Origin: Parafrankia irregularis
GTDB taxonomy: Bacteria; Actinomycetota; Actinomycetes; Frankiales; Frankiaceae
NCBI RefSeq assembly: GCF_001536285.1
Contig: NZ_FAOZ01000020.1
Location: 1 to 64,000, forward strand
DNA: 64,000 nt
Direction of reading: 5' to 3'
Shown: piece after piece, positions 1-8,261 of the stretch
Layout of the letters: each line of letters opens with the position of its first letter
How positions within the stretch are numbered: position 1 is the first letter of the stretch
Translations under genes and position numbers: made by a program
Notes under the pieces: model-generated
The model's database searches: none
What the model was told of the DNA's origin: nothing
What the model saw: the letters and a program-made list of their open reading frames with translations, nothing else

Positions 1-240
1 AAGAACTCCTACTACGGGGCGTTCTACCGGCGGATCGCCACCCGCCGGGGGAAGCAGCGGGCCCTGGTCGCTGTCATGCACAAGCTCACCGTCGCGATCT
101 GGCATGTCCTGCACGACAGGACCGGACACAAGGACCTCGGCGCCGACTACCACACGAGGAAGAACCCGCAACGCGCGATGCGACGCATGATCCGCGAAGC
201 GAACGCCCTCGGCCTCACCATCCGCTTCGACCCCGCCTGA
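1..240 (+). CDS. IS110-family transposase, C-terminal fragment (runs off left edge)
   Basis: The first 79 codons are the end of a transposase that enters from beyond the window. The segment YYGAFYRRIATRRGKQRA, followed by a VAVMHKL...WHVL stretch, matches the C-terminal Transposase_20 region of IS110-family recombinases; the family assignment is from memory of that motif. The N-terminal DEDD catalytic half lies outside, so intactness cannot be judged. IS110 elements usually lack long terminal inverted repeats, and none is obvious after the stop. The element lies downstream of rsmA, where ispE normally follows in actinobacteria, so insertion or rearrangement may have separated the two. Confidence 0.8.
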   Translation, partial: KNSYYGAFYRRIATRRGKQRALVAVMHKLTVAIWHVLHDRTGHKDLGADYHTRKNPQRAMRRMIREANALGLTIRFDPA

Positions 241-321
241 CCGGACCCAGCCCACCCAACCCGCCACAACCAGCCGATCAAGCCCCGACCCGCGGCTCAC
301 GTCAGTTTTTCGTGTCAGATT

Positions 322-357
322 TGAGGATTTTGGCTGGTGCAGCGACCGAAATCCTCA
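322..357. repeat. 12-bp stem-loop between the IS110 fragment and rsmA
   Basis: Arms TGAGGATTTTGG (322-333) and CCGAAATCCTCA (346-357) pair over 12 positions, with one G-T wobble, around a 12-base loop. It lies about 75 bases beyond the rsmA stop and could terminate the minus-strand tatD-rsmA transcript or mark the edge of a mobile repeat. A related TTGAGGATTCTGG occurs on the minus strand inside the last codons of rsmA (about 451-463). Nothing else is recognisable in the 241-433 gap. Confidence 0.5.
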
Positions 358-433
358 CTTCTTGCGGATCGCCGAGCGGCCCGATGACCCCCTTGTTCCC
401 TTTGGGGTGAATTTCTCGCGCTGCGCGGCGGCG

Positions 434-1357
434 CTACGCTCGAGAAGGACCAGAATCCTCAACGTTTCGGGCCACGCTTCGGCCCGCCACGGCGGCCTGG
501 TACGCGATCCGCACGTAGGCCTCGACGTCGAGGGTTTCGCCGCGGGCACCCGGGTCGACACCAGCAGCACGGATGATCTGTTCGGCCCGCTGCGCGGAGC
601 CCGCCCACGACGCCAGCGCCGTGCGCAGCATCTTGCGGCGCTGAGCGAAAGCCGCGTCCACCAGCGCAAAGACCTCTGCCCGGGCGGAGGCGTCTCCCGC
701 CGGGGCGGGACGTCGGGTGAAGGCCACCAGGCCCGAGTCGACGTTCGGCTGCGGCCAGAAGACCGGCCGGGGCACCGCACCGGCCGGGCGCGCGTGGGCG
801 TACCAGGCGAGCTTCACGCTCGGCACCCCGTAGATCCGCCCACCCGGTGACGCGGTGAGCCGGTCCGCGACCTCCGCCTGCACCATGACCAGGCCCCGGC
901 GGATCGTCGGGAACCGTTCGAGCAGGCCGAGCAGCAGCGGCACCGCGACGTTGTAGGGCAGGTTCGCCGCCAGCACCGTCGGTGCGGCGAGCTCCGCGGG
1001 CAGGTCCGCGGGCCGCACCCGCAGACCGTCGGCCTCGACGACGTGCAGCCGCTGTGCGAGCGCGGCCGGCAGCCGGGCCGCCGCCGTCTCGGGCAGGGCC
1101 GCGGCGAGCAGCGGGTCGACCTCGACCGCAACCACCGCGCCGGCCTGCGCGACCAGGCCGAGCGTGAGCGAGCCGAGCCCGGGCCCGACCTCCAGCGCCA
1201 CGTCGTCCGGGCCGATCTCGGCCAGGCGGACAAGCCTGCGGACGGTGTTCGGGTCGACCAGGAAGTTCTGGCCGCGCTTCTTCGTCGGACGCAGGTCCAG
1301 TGACTGCGCGAGCTCCCGGATGTCGGCCGGCGAGAGCAGCGCCTCGATCTCTACCAG
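434..1357 (-). CDS. rsmA: 16S rRNA adenine dimethyltransferase RsmA/KsgA
   Basis: This enzyme N6,N6-dimethylates A1518 and A1519 in helix 45 of 16S rRNA. The N-terminal [19 protein letters not shown] signature, SAM motif I ([14 protein letters not shown]) and the catalytic NLPYNV motif are all present, followed by the RsmA C-terminal helical domain with [10 protein letters not shown]. No ATG, GTG or TTG exists in frame between the tatD stop region and the conserved N-terminus. The coordinates assume a CTG start at 1357-1355 that overlaps the tatD stop (307 residues, near the usual 270-300); a second CTG lies at 1339. Overlap with tatD implies translational coupling. The neighbouring rpfB and ispE genes usual in mycobacteria are missing here. 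Confidence 0.9.
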   Translation of the reverse strand: MVEIEALLSPADIRELAQSLDLRPTKKRGQNFLVDPNTVRRLVRLAEIGPDDVALEVGPGLGSLTLGLVAQAGAVVAVEVDPLLAAALPETAAARLPAALAQRLHVVEADGLRVRPADLPAELAAPTVLAANLPYNVAVPLLLGLLERFPTIRRGLVMVQAEVADRLTASPGGRIYGVPSVKLAWYAHARPAGAVPRPVFWPQPNVDSGLVAFTRRPAPAGDASARAEVFALVDAAFAQRRKMLRTALASWAGSAQRAEQIIRAAGVDPGARGETLDVEAYVRIAYQAAVAGRSVARNVEDSGPSRA

Positions 1358-2202
1358 GGTCCGAAGGTCCGTTCCGCGTTGGCCGCGATCGCGGCGGCGA
1401 ACTCGTCCACCGCCGTGCCGCGCGTCTGCGCGAGCAGCCGCAGGGTCAGCGGGACGAGGTACGGCCCGCCCGGCCGGCCCCGCCACGGGACCGGGGTGAG
1501 GTAGGGCGCGTCCGTCTCCACCAGCAGCAGATCCTGCGGGGCGACCGCGGCGGCCTCGCGCAACGCCTCGGCGTTCTTGAACGTGACGTTGCCCGCGAAG
1601 GACATCACATAGCCGGCGTCGGCGCAGACCTTGGCCATCTCCGCGTCGCCGGAGAAGGCGTGGAACACGACCCGCTCCGGCGCGCCTTCCTCCGCCAGGA
1701 TGCGCAGTGTGTCCTCGTGCGCCTCGCGATCGTGGATCATCAGTGCCCGGCCGGTGTCCTTGGCGATCGCGATGTGCCGCCGGAAGCTCTCCTGCTGGGC
1801 CGCGTGCTGCTCCGGCGGGGTGCGGTAGTAGTCCAGGCCGGTCTCCCCGACCGCGACGACGCCGTCCGCGCGGGCAAGCGCGGTGAGTGCCTCGAACGTG
1901 GCCTCGTCGACTCCGGCCGCGGCCTCGTTCGGATGGATCGCGACGGCCGCGCGCACCTCGGGATGGGCGGCCGCGATCTCGGCCTGCCACCGGCTGGTCG
2001 GCAGGTCGATGCCGACGGTGACCATCCGGGTGATGCCGACCGCGAGTGCCGCGGCGATGGCCTCGTCGACCGACGCGTCCATCAGATCGAGATGGCAGTG
2101 CGCGTCGACCGCGGGCACGGCCAGCGGCTCAGGCGGCGGCGGAAGGTCGCCGACCCGGCCGGAGTTCCTCGCCACCAGGCCGCTCCTCACCGGTCGATTC
2201 AC
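1351..2202 (-). CDS. tatD: TatD-family metal-dependent hydrolase/DNase
   Basis: TatD-family proteins are TIM-barrel metallo-hydrolases with 3'-5' exonuclease activity, linked to DNA repair and quality control. Visible metal-binding motifs are DAHCHLDLM near residue 33 (HxH), GETGLDYYR (Glu), a later [10 protein letters not shown] (His) and VETDAPYL near the C-terminus (Asp). The length of 283 is close to the family's 260-300. The ATG at 2202 gives a short Pro-rich lead before the barrel. It is the first gene of a two-gene unit with rsmA, an order conserved in actinobacteria. Confidence 0.93.
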   Translation of the reverse strand: MNRPVRSGLVARNSGRVGDLPPPPEPLAVPAVDAHCHLDLMDASVDEAIAAALAVGITRMVTVGIDLPTSRWQAEIAAAHPEVRAAVAIHPNEAAAGVDEATFEALTALARADGVVAVGETGLDYYRTPPEQHAAQQESFRRHIAIAKDTGRALMIHDREAHEDTLRILAEEGAPERVVFHAFSGDAEMAKVCADAGYVMSFAGNVTFKNAEALREAAAVAPQDLLLVETDAPYLTPVPWRGRPGGPYLVPLTLRLLAQTRGTAVDEFAAAIAANAERTFGPW

Positions 2203-2329
2203 CCATCGAATCAGTCGTCGATGCCAGGGCGGACGTCACCACCCCCGGACCAGATCTTAGAGCCTTCTCCACCGTCGACTCGGACTCGCGGCATCCGGAG
2301 ACCGTGGCCCGTGAGATCGAGAAGGCTAT

Positions 2330-2358
2330 GCGGGCACCGCCGGCCCGGCGGTGCCCGC
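2330..2358. promoter_or_regulatory. 12-bp perfect stem-loop in the tatD / 2405 divergent gap
   Basis: GCGGGCACCGCC (2330-2341) and GGCGGTGCCCGC (2347-2358) form a perfect stem around a 5-base loop. It sits 46 bases before the next ATG and about 130 bases upstream of tatD, so it would lie in the 5' leader of the plus-strand gene. No T-run follows. It could be a leader structure or an operator; no known riboswitch class is recognised. Confidence 0.4.
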
Positions 2359-2404
2359 GGCCGTGCGATTCTGAAGGAGTGCTTGACCTCACGGGCTTTT
2401 TCCA

Positions 2405-3700
2405 ATGACGACAACACTTCCCGTAGCGCTGGTCACGCCGCTGACCGGCCCTGACGCGGCCGGTGGCCTGGCAACGCTGCGGGGAATGACGCTCTGGGCA
2501 CGTGACGAACGGCTACCACCGCCCTGGGATGAGATCGCCGTCACGGCCTACGACGCCTACCCTGACCCGGTCCGCGCGATGCGCTCGGCGGCGGCCGCCG
2601 AGCCGGCGGCGATCTTCGGCCCGGTCGGCTCCCGGGCAGCCGCGGCGGCGTTCGGCGCCACCGGCCGGCTCGTGTTCAACGCCGGCGCCGCGTCCACCCG
2701 CTTCGTCCGCCAGTCGTTCCCCCACGTGGTGAACGTCGCGGCACCGGCCTCAACCTGGCCACGCGGAGTGCTGGCGGCGATCCGCTCGGTCGACCGGCAG
2801 GCCCGCCGGGTCGCGCTGCTGGCCTCCGGCGAGATGGCCGTCGAGCTGACCTCGGTGTGCAAGGCCGCGGCACGCGCCCAGCGCTTCGAGGTCACCTCCA
2901 ACGTCTTCCCCGCCGGGCGGGGCGCCACCGCCGCCCGGCCGCTGCCACCGGCGGACGTCCTCATCGTCCACGCGGGCGCCGAGGACGAGCTGGAGATCGC
3001 CAACGTCCTGCTGCGTCGCTCGTGGCGAGCCGCGGCGTTCTCCACCGCGGTGAGCGCCGAGGCGACCGCGACGCTGGGCGCGCTGCGGGAGGGCCTGCTG
3101 GCCCCGGCGAGCTGGGCCCCGGACGACATCGCCGAGGCCGGAACCGGGCCGACCGCGCGCCAGTTCTCCGCGGACTTCACCGCGCTGCATCACGCCGCTC
3201 CGACGGAGACCGCGGCCTGGGCGTACGTCGCCGGGCTCATTCTCGGCCGCTGCATCCGCCGCTGCGGCGGCGTCGGCGACACCGCGCTGCTCGCCGCCGC
3301 GCGCGGGCTGGACACGACGACCCTGCTGGGCCGTTTCCGGCTCGACGAGGCGACCGGGCTGCAGGTCGGTCACCAGGTGCCGATCGTCCAGTGGCAGTCC
3401 GGTGCGTCCTGGACGGTCTGGCCCCGGGACGCGGCCCGTGCGCCGTTCCATCATCCGCGCTGGAACGCACCACCCCCGGGTGGCCTCCCCGGCGGGCACG
3501 ACACCCTGGGCGCACGGGGGGCGTCCGGCCCCGTGGGCGACACGGGCGGCGCGCCGGGGGCAGATGCGCCGGCCGGCGGGGTTCCTGAGCGGACACTTCC
3601 CCTGCCCACGCAGGGCACGCAGACCCGGCCGTTCGGCCTCGGCCGGCCGCGTCCCGGTCTGGGAACCGGTGGCTTCGGCACCACGCAGCGGCCGAGCTGA
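2405..3700 (+). CDS. Periplasmic-binding-protein-fold protein without signal peptide (Leu/Ile/Val-binding-like)
   Basis: The N-terminal VALVTPLTGPDAAGGLATLRG and the later IFGPVGSRAAAAA segment resemble the first lobe of Peripla_BP_6 (branched-chain amino-acid receptor) proteins. Unlike transport receptors it begins directly in the domain: no signal peptide, no lipobox and no permease or ATPase genes next to it. It may therefore be a cytoplasmic ligand sensor rather than a transporter part; this is inference. After about residue 345 the chain is a Pro/Gly-rich low-complexity tail. No good Shine-Dalgarno lies directly before the ATG. An in-frame TGA at 2384 excludes a much longer start, and a GAAGGAG about 25 bases upstream serves another frame, so it may be translated by coupling or leaderless. 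Confidence 0.6.
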   Translation: MTTTLPVALVTPLTGPDAAGGLATLRGMTLWARDERLPPPWDEIAVTAYDAYPDPVRAMRSAAAAEPAAIFGPVGSRAAAAAFGATGRLVFNAGAASTRFVRQSFPHVVNVAAPASTWPRGVLAAIRSVDRQARRVALLASGEMAVELTSVCKAAARAQRFEVTSNVFPAGRGATAARPLPPADVLIVHAGAEDELEIANVLLRRSWRAAAFSTAVSAEATATLGALREGLLAPASWAPDDIAEAGTGPTARQFSADFTALHHAAPTETAAWAYVAGLILGRCIRRCGGVGDTALLAAARGLDTTTLLGRFRLDEATGLQVGHQVPIVQWQSGASWTVWPRDAARAPFHHPRWNAPPPGGLPGGHDTLGARGASGPVGDTGGAPGADAPAGGVPERTLPLPTQGTQTRPFGLGRPRPGLGTGGFGTTQRPS

Positions 3701-3713
3701 GAGAGGGGCCCGG

Positions 3714-4400
3714 ATGTCGGTACCGCCCTCCCCGTCGGCACCGCCCGGCCCGCAGGTTCCACCCCAGGGCCAGGCCACCGAGGGCGCAGTTGCTCCCGGC
3801 CAGTCCGCCTCGGACCAGTCGGCCCCGGACCAGTCGGCCCCGGGCCGTTCCGCCCCGGGCCGTTCCGCTCCGGGCCGGGCTCGCGGGCGGCGTCGCGCCG
3901 CCACGATCGTCACGCTCGGGGTCGTCAGTCTGCTGTTCCTCGGCTCGACGGTCCGGCTGTTCGTCCTCCCCCGTCGCGACGATCCAGCCTCGGTCGATGC
4001 CATCGTCATGTTCGCCGGCAGCTCTGGCCGGTTCGAGTACGCGGTCAGCCTGGCCCGGGCCGGGTACGCGCCCACCCTCGCCGTCTCGGTGCCCACCGCG
4101 GAGGACCCCTGCCCGCCGCCGATCCCGAACGTCGAAGTCATCTGCTTCGCGCCGGATCCGCTCACCACCCAGGGCGAATCCCGCTGGACGGCCGACGCGG
4201 CCGCCCGGTACGGCTGGCGGTCGATCCTCGTGGTCACGTCGACGACCCAGGTGACCCGGGCACGGCTGCGGCTCGAGCGCTGCTATTCCGGGCAGATCCT
4301 CATGAGCCCGGTGTCGCCGCCCCACCTGATGTGGCCGTACATGATCGCCTACGAGTGGGCCGCGATGGTCAAGGCGCTGGTTCTGCAGCGCGACTGCTGA
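3714..4400 (+). CDS. Membrane-anchored DUF218 (YdcF/ElyC-like) protein, copy 1
   Basis: A cytoplasmic Pro/Ser/Gln-rich tail with SAPGR and SAPDQ repeats (residues 1-60) precedes one transmembrane helix at about 63-84. A DUF218 domain follows: VDAIVMFAGSSGRFEYAVSLARAG near its start, then a TTQGE motif. Some DUF218 members (SanA, ElyC) affect envelope integrity or lipid-carrier metabolism, but the chemistry is unknown. The ATG at 3714 follows GAGAGGGG and lies 13 bases after the previous gene, so the two are probably one unit. The C-terminus ends QRDC exactly like the convergent paralogue at 4456. Confidence 0.72.
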   Translation: MSVPPSPSAPPGPQVPPQGQATEGAVAPGQSASDQSAPDQSAPGRSAPGRSAPGRARGRRRAATIVTLGVVSLLFLGSTVRLFVLPRRDDPASVDAIVMFAGSSGRFEYAVSLARAGYAPTLAVSVPTAEDPCPPPIPNVEVICFAPDPLTTQGESRWTADAAARYGWRSILVVTSTTQVTRARLRLERCYSGQILMSPVSPPHLMWPYMIAYEWAAMVKALVLQRDC

Positions 4401-4471
4401 CGCCGGAGCCGCCGGAGCCGCCGGCCCGCCGGCCCGCCCGCGCTGCGGGATGCCCTCAGCAGTCGCGCTGC
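4385..4471. terminator. Bidirectional 16-bp inverted repeat between convergent DUF218 genes
   Basis: GCAGCGCGACTGCTGA (4385-4400) is exactly complementary to TCAGCAGTCGCGCTGC (4456-4471). Each arm is the last five codons plus stop of one paralogue. The 55 bases between are GCCGGAGCC-type GC repeats. The pair could fold in either transcript as a terminator. The match may simply reflect the shared QRDC-stop ending of two related genes. Confidence 0.5.
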
Positions 4472-5046
4472 CAGACGACGGCCTTGACGGTCGCCGCCAC
4501 CTGGTAGGCGAAAAGGTACGGCCAGTCACGCAGCGGGGTCTCGACGACGTCCACGAGCACCTCGCCGTCGTAGCAGCGGCCGATGCGCAGCCGGGCCCGG
4601 CTGTCCTGGGAACGGTCGGTGACGAACAGGATCGAGTTCCAGCCGCGCTCCCGCGCCAGCCGGCCGGCTTCCTGAGCCTCACCCTGGGTCGTCCTGGGGT
4701 CGGGCCAGAAGCAGATGATCTCCAGCTCGCGCCCGATCCGAGCCGTGTCCGGGCACCGGTTGGTACCCGGCAGGGAGATGACGACAACCGGAGCGATTCC
4801 CGAGCGCGCGAGTTCGATCGTCCTGTCCAGGCGCTTCCCGGGGCCCCCGAGCATGAAGATCGCGTCCACCGGGCGGGGGTCGTCGATCTTCGGGAACACG
4901 ATCATCCGCACCGTCGTCAGGACGAACAGGAGCGCGACACCGAGCACCCCGTAGCGAATCGCCAGCCGCCGCCGCGATCTTCGCTGCTGCTGTGCGTCCA
5001 CGATCACCACCGTGACGTTAGACGCCGCCCAGGGCGCCCGAGCCAC
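4456..5046 (-). CDS. Membrane-anchored DUF218 (YdcF/ElyC-like) protein, copy 2
   Basis: This is a paralogue of the gene at 3714 in opposite orientation. A short basic N-terminus (QQQRRSRRRL) leads into one transmembrane helix (about residues 31-50). The DUF218 domain follows, with PVDAIFMLGGPGKRLDRTIELARSG and TTQGEAQEAGRLARERGW, and the chain ends QRDC. It lacks the long Pro/Ser tail of copy 1. The annotated ATG gives 196 residues; an internal GTG in the VTVVIVD segment could be the true start. It probably shares a transcript with the propeller and MFS genes upstream, after a 152-base gap. Confidence 0.72.
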   Translation of the reverse strand: MARAPWAASNVTVVIVDAQQQRRSRRRLAIRYGVLGVALLFVLTTVRMIVFPKIDDPRPVDAIFMLGGPGKRLDRTIELARSGIAPVVVISLPGTNRCPDTARIGRELEIICFWPDPRTTQGEAQEAGRLARERGWNSILFVTDRSQDSRARLRIGRCYDGEVLVDVVETPLRDWPYLFAYQVAATVKAVVWQRDC

Positions 5047-5198
5047 GGTGCGGAGTGCTCTCTTTCACGTCTGCCGACTGTTGCCACGCGCCGCCGCCGA
5101 ACCCCCACGATCCGGGACGCCGCCAGCCGCGCCGCTGCCCGCGCCACCGTCGGCCCCGGCCACGCCGCTGCCCGCGCCGTCAGCGCCCGGCCGCGCCG

Positions 5199-6350
5199 TC
5201 AGCCGCGGAAGGCCGGGGACCACGCCTTGGCCACCAGGATGCGGGCCTTACCGGAGCCGTCGGCCGGCTCGACCCAGGTGTCGGTGATCGCGGCGTCGGC
5301 ACCGTCGCGTGGAAGGCCATAGGCGATGGTCTCGTTGTCATACCAGGCGATCTGGTCGTCGACCGACCGGGTGTCGCTCAGGTGCGTCCGGCGCATCGTC
5401 CGCAGATCCAGCACGGTCGCGACCCATCGGACCGGCCCGTCACCGGCGACCCGTTCCTTGAAGGCCACCCGGGTGCCATCGGGCGACAGGGAGGGGCACT
5501 CCACGTTGGTGGTCAGGGTGTGCACCTCGCGGGCCCGCAACGACCCCCGCACCAGGTAGGTCGTCCCCTCCGTGGACAGCGTGGCATAGAACGTGTCGTC
5601 GTCCGCGGCGAAGGTCACTCCCCAGAAGTTCTGGTCCACCGGGTTGATGCGCCTGTCATCCCGGTAGATCGCGAACTGCTCGAGGTTGCCCAGCTCCTTG
5701 CGGTTCACCACGTCGTACAGCGTGGTGGCGGTGGAGAAGGCGGGGCCGGCGTACGAGTGACCGGTCTCGAACACGGTGACCGCGGCCAGCCGCGCGTCCG
5801 CCGACAGCCGGGCCCGGCTGGGCACGCCGGTCAGCCGGAAGGAGTGGAGCACGTGGAAGTCGGCGTCGAACAGGAAGGCCTGGTAGGTCGTGACGAAGCC
5901 CCGGTCCGAGCTCAGGCACAGGCCGATCTCACCGCGGACGTCGACGCGGTCGCAGGACAGCCGGGTCACGGCCGGCACCCCGCCAGGATCGTCCAGCGGA
6001 ACCATCGACACCAGGCCGTAGGTACTGTCCCGCGCGGTGGACCGGAAGATCACACGGGGATCACCGCGCAGGTTGGACGGATCAAGCTCCGCGGCCGGGT
6101 TGCGCACCGCCTCCGCTCGGTCCGCCTTGAGATCGGCGTCCCGGCGCAGCACATGGACGATGTAGCCGGTGCCCACCAGCAGGCAGCCGATCAGGATGAT
6201 CAGGAACGCCGCGACGGCCCCACGCGACCGCGACGACGGTGCGTCCGGCGCATCAGGCACGTCCGGTTCGTCCGGCTCGTCCGGCTCGTCCGACGGGTCG
6301 GCGCTGACCACCCCTGCGGCCTCCTTCTCACCCACGGCCTTCTCACCCAC
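5199..6350 (-). CDS. Membrane-anchored TolB/PD40-like beta-propeller protein
   Basis: An acidic, repetitive cytoplasmic tail (DEPDEPDEPD, residues 20-38) precedes one transmembrane helix (about 45-67) and an extracytoplasmic domain of about 310 residues. LSPDGTRVAFKER is a typical PD40/TolB propeller blade motif, and ARLSADARLAAVTVF is a weaker blade, so the outer part is probably a beta-propeller. No enzyme motif is visible. It starts 15 bases after the MFS gene stop, implying co-transcription. The function is unknown; surface binding or sensing is the safest guess. Confidence 0.6.
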   Translation of the reverse strand: MGEKAVGEKEAAGVVSADPSDEPDEPDEPDVPDAPDAPSSRSRGAVAAFLIILIGCLLVGTGYIVHVLRRDADLKADRAEAVRNPAAELDPSNLRGDPRVIFRSTARDSTYGLVSMVPLDDPGGVPAVTRLSCDRVDVRGEIGLCLSSDRGFVTTYQAFLFDADFHVLHSFRLTGVPSRARLSADARLAAVTVFETGHSYAGPAFSTATTLYDVVNRKELGNLEQFAIYRDDRRINPVDQNFWGVTFAADDDTFYATLSTEGTTYLVRGSLRAREVHTLTTNVECPSLSPDGTRVAFKERVAGDGPVRWVATVLDLRTMRRTHLSDTRSVDDQIAWYDNETIAYGLPRDGADAAITDTWVEPADGSGKARILVAKAWSPAFRG

Positions 6351-6365
6351 GGTGACCTCGCTCCT

Positions 6366-7757
6366 TCACCCGGTTCTGACTCTCGCAGGCCCGGCCGTGC
6401 GCCGGCCCCCACCCGCACCACGCAACGCCACAACGGCCAGCACGATCGCGATCAGGCCCGCCAGCACCGCCCAGCGAAAGGCCGTGTCCGGCCCACGCCA
6501 CGTCCACAACGCACCAAAGGCGACGGAGCCTGCGAGCTGGGCGAGCGCGACCCCGGTCTGGACGAGCGCGAGCCCACCGGTGCGAAGCTCCGCGGGGATC
6601 AGCGCACTCGCCGCCGCGGCGAGGACACCGTCGGTCGCCGCGTAGTAGGCGCCCATCATGACCAGCACCGCGATCAGCCCGAGCATCCCCGGCTGGGCGA
6701 AACAGAGCACAAGGTAGACACCGCTGAGCGCGAGGTAGCCACCGACGAAGACCCTTCCCCGGCCCACAGCGTCGGCCAGCAGTCCCAGGGGAAGCGCCAG
6801 GACCAGGTAGACGCAGTAGACCCCGGCGGCCAGCAGCGGGAAGTAGGCCATGGCGAAATCGAGCCGCTGCTCCAGCCGAAGGTAGACGAACCCGTCGCCG
6901 ATCGTGCACAGCGCCAGCCCGACTCCGACACAGGCCAGCCGCCGGTAGCCCGGGGCCCGCAGCAGCCCGAACGTCGCACCGGCCGACGGCGCCCGGCCGG
7001 CACCCCGTCCGGGCGCCGTCGGCCGGGCCGGGCGGGCGGACGGGCGGGCGGACGGCGGGCGGACGAGCAGGACGATCACGGCGACGCCGACCAGCCCGAT
7101 GCACGCGCTGAGCACGAACACCAGGTCATAGGAACCCGGAGACACCGCGAGCAACGCGAACGCGACGAACGGCCCGAGCATCGCACCGACGGTGTCCATC
7201 GCGCGGTGCAGGCCGAAGGCGAACCCCAGTCTGGAAGCGGGGGCCGACAGCGACAGCATCGCGTCGCGGGGAGCGGTGCGCAGGCCCTTGCCGATCTGGT
7301 CCGCGGCCAACGCGCCGGACAGCGTCCCCGGGCTCACCCCGCCCGCCGCCAGGACGACCTTCGCGGCGGCCGACATCGCGTAGCCGGTCGCGGCGACATC
7401 GCGGTGCCGGTGGAACCGGTCGGAGACGAAACCGCTGACCAGCCGGCTGACCGCACTGGCTCCCTGGTAAAGGCCGTTGGCGAGGCCGTACTGAAACGGA
7501 GTGAAGCCCAGTCGCTCGACAAGGTAGAGCGGAAGAACGGCGGTGACCATCTCCGTGGACAGGTCGGTGAGAAGGCTGGTCAGCCCCAGGAGCACGACCG
7601 TCGGGCCGACTCCGCGCAGCCGGCCACGCCGCGCGGCGGCGGGTTCGCCATCCGTAGCCGGGTTGCGGATCGCAGGGGTGCCGCCGGGCTCCTCGTCGGC
7701 ATCGGCGGCGACATCGTCGGCGTCCTTGCCTACCGGCGACGGCGAAACCGTGTACAC
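6366..7757 (-). CDS. Major facilitator superfamily transporter
   Basis: About twelve hydrophobic segments surround a central Arg/Pro-rich loop (near RPPSARPSARPARP). The loop after helix 2, VSDRFHRHRD, matches the MFS motif-A position, and GLLADAVGRGR repeats it in the second half. DQIGKGLRTAPRDAML resembles MFS proteins grouped with arabinose-efflux-type permeases. The substrate is not predictable. The GTG at 7757 has GGGGGG just upstream and gives 463 residues; a longer reading from 7862 adds 35 residues with no membrane or domain character. It heads a minus-strand unit with the propeller gene. Confidence 0.85.
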   Translation of the reverse strand: MYTVSPSPVGKDADDVAADADEEPGGTPAIRNPATDGEPAAARRGRLRGVGPTVVLLGLTSLLTDLSTEMVTAVLPLYLVERLGFTPFQYGLANGLYQGASAVSRLVSGFVSDRFHRHRDVAATGYAMSAAAKVVLAAGGVSPGTLSGALAADQIGKGLRTAPRDAMLSLSAPASRLGFAFGLHRAMDTVGAMLGPFVAFALLAVSPGSYDLVFVLSACIGLVGVAVIVLLVRPPSARPSARPARPTAPGRGAGRAPSAGATFGLLRAPGYRRLACVGVGLALCTIGDGFVYLRLEQRLDFAMAYFPLLAAGVYCVYLVLALPLGLLADAVGRGRVFVGGYLALSGVYLVLCFAQPGMLGLIAVLVMMGAYYAATDGVLAAAASALIPAELRTGGLALVQTGVALAQLAGSVAFGALWTWRGPDTAFRWAVLAGLIAIVLAVVALRGAGGGRRTAGPARVRTG

Positions 7758-8261
7758 AATGCTGCCCCCCTGCCCGGTGCACAGCTCGCTCCGACGAGCG
7801 CCCGGGCCACCCATTGCCACGCCGCCGGACACCCGCGCCAAGCCGGGCCGCCGCGCCACCATGGGGAGAAACGGATTGACCGGGTCAGGATTCCGTCCCC
7901 ATCACGATCTTCGTGGACGAATGCTACAGTACCCCGGGATGGGGGGATGCCACATGGGGGGATGTGCAACGAGGCGCGGCGCCCTTCTGCGCCGCCGGCC
8001 GGTCGCGCATGGAAATGATTTTGCGCGGCACGGCGAGACCTGACGGGAGACCGTGGCCCACAACAGACCATTGGTCACCCTTTTTTAAATAGTTTCCATG
8101 CGAAACCGCATGTTTTCCACTCCCGTCCGTGAATGCTGTGGTGCCCACATGAGCGGTGAGCCTTTTTCGCCGTCGGCTTCGGACCTGCGCCGTGGCCGGC
8201 GGTTCACCCGTGAGACGGAAAAGGCTCAGTGACACCTGAATCCACGTGAAGGAGATTTTCT
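7758..8261. promoter_or_regulatory. 504-base divergent promoter region before the polysaccharide locus
   Basis: No convincing gene lies here. Visible structure: ATGGGGGGATG repeated at 7939 and 7954; an unusually AT-rich patch (TTTTTTAAATAGTTT, about 8081-8095); a hairpin CATGCG-aaac-CGCATG (8097-8112) followed by TTTT; and a long-range stem TGAGCCTTTT (8157-8166) with AAAAGGCTCA (8219-8228). The AT patch is the best place for the promoter of the plus-strand sugar operon, and the long stem would fall in its leader. Confidence 0.5.

Noticed and set aside
434-1990. A 518-residue frame joining an Arg/Gly-rich N-terminus to RsmA
   Set aside because: The first ~210 residues are the out-of-frame shadow of tatD on the same strand; only the RsmA part has family motifs.
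2405-3700. ABC-transporter receptor
   Set aside because: No signal peptide, lipobox or neighbouring permease/ATPase; only the fold resemblance remains.
5055-8018. 987-residue plus-strand frame
   Set aside because: It is antisense to the propeller and MFS genes, with Arg/Gly/His-rich composition typical of GC-rich shadow frames.
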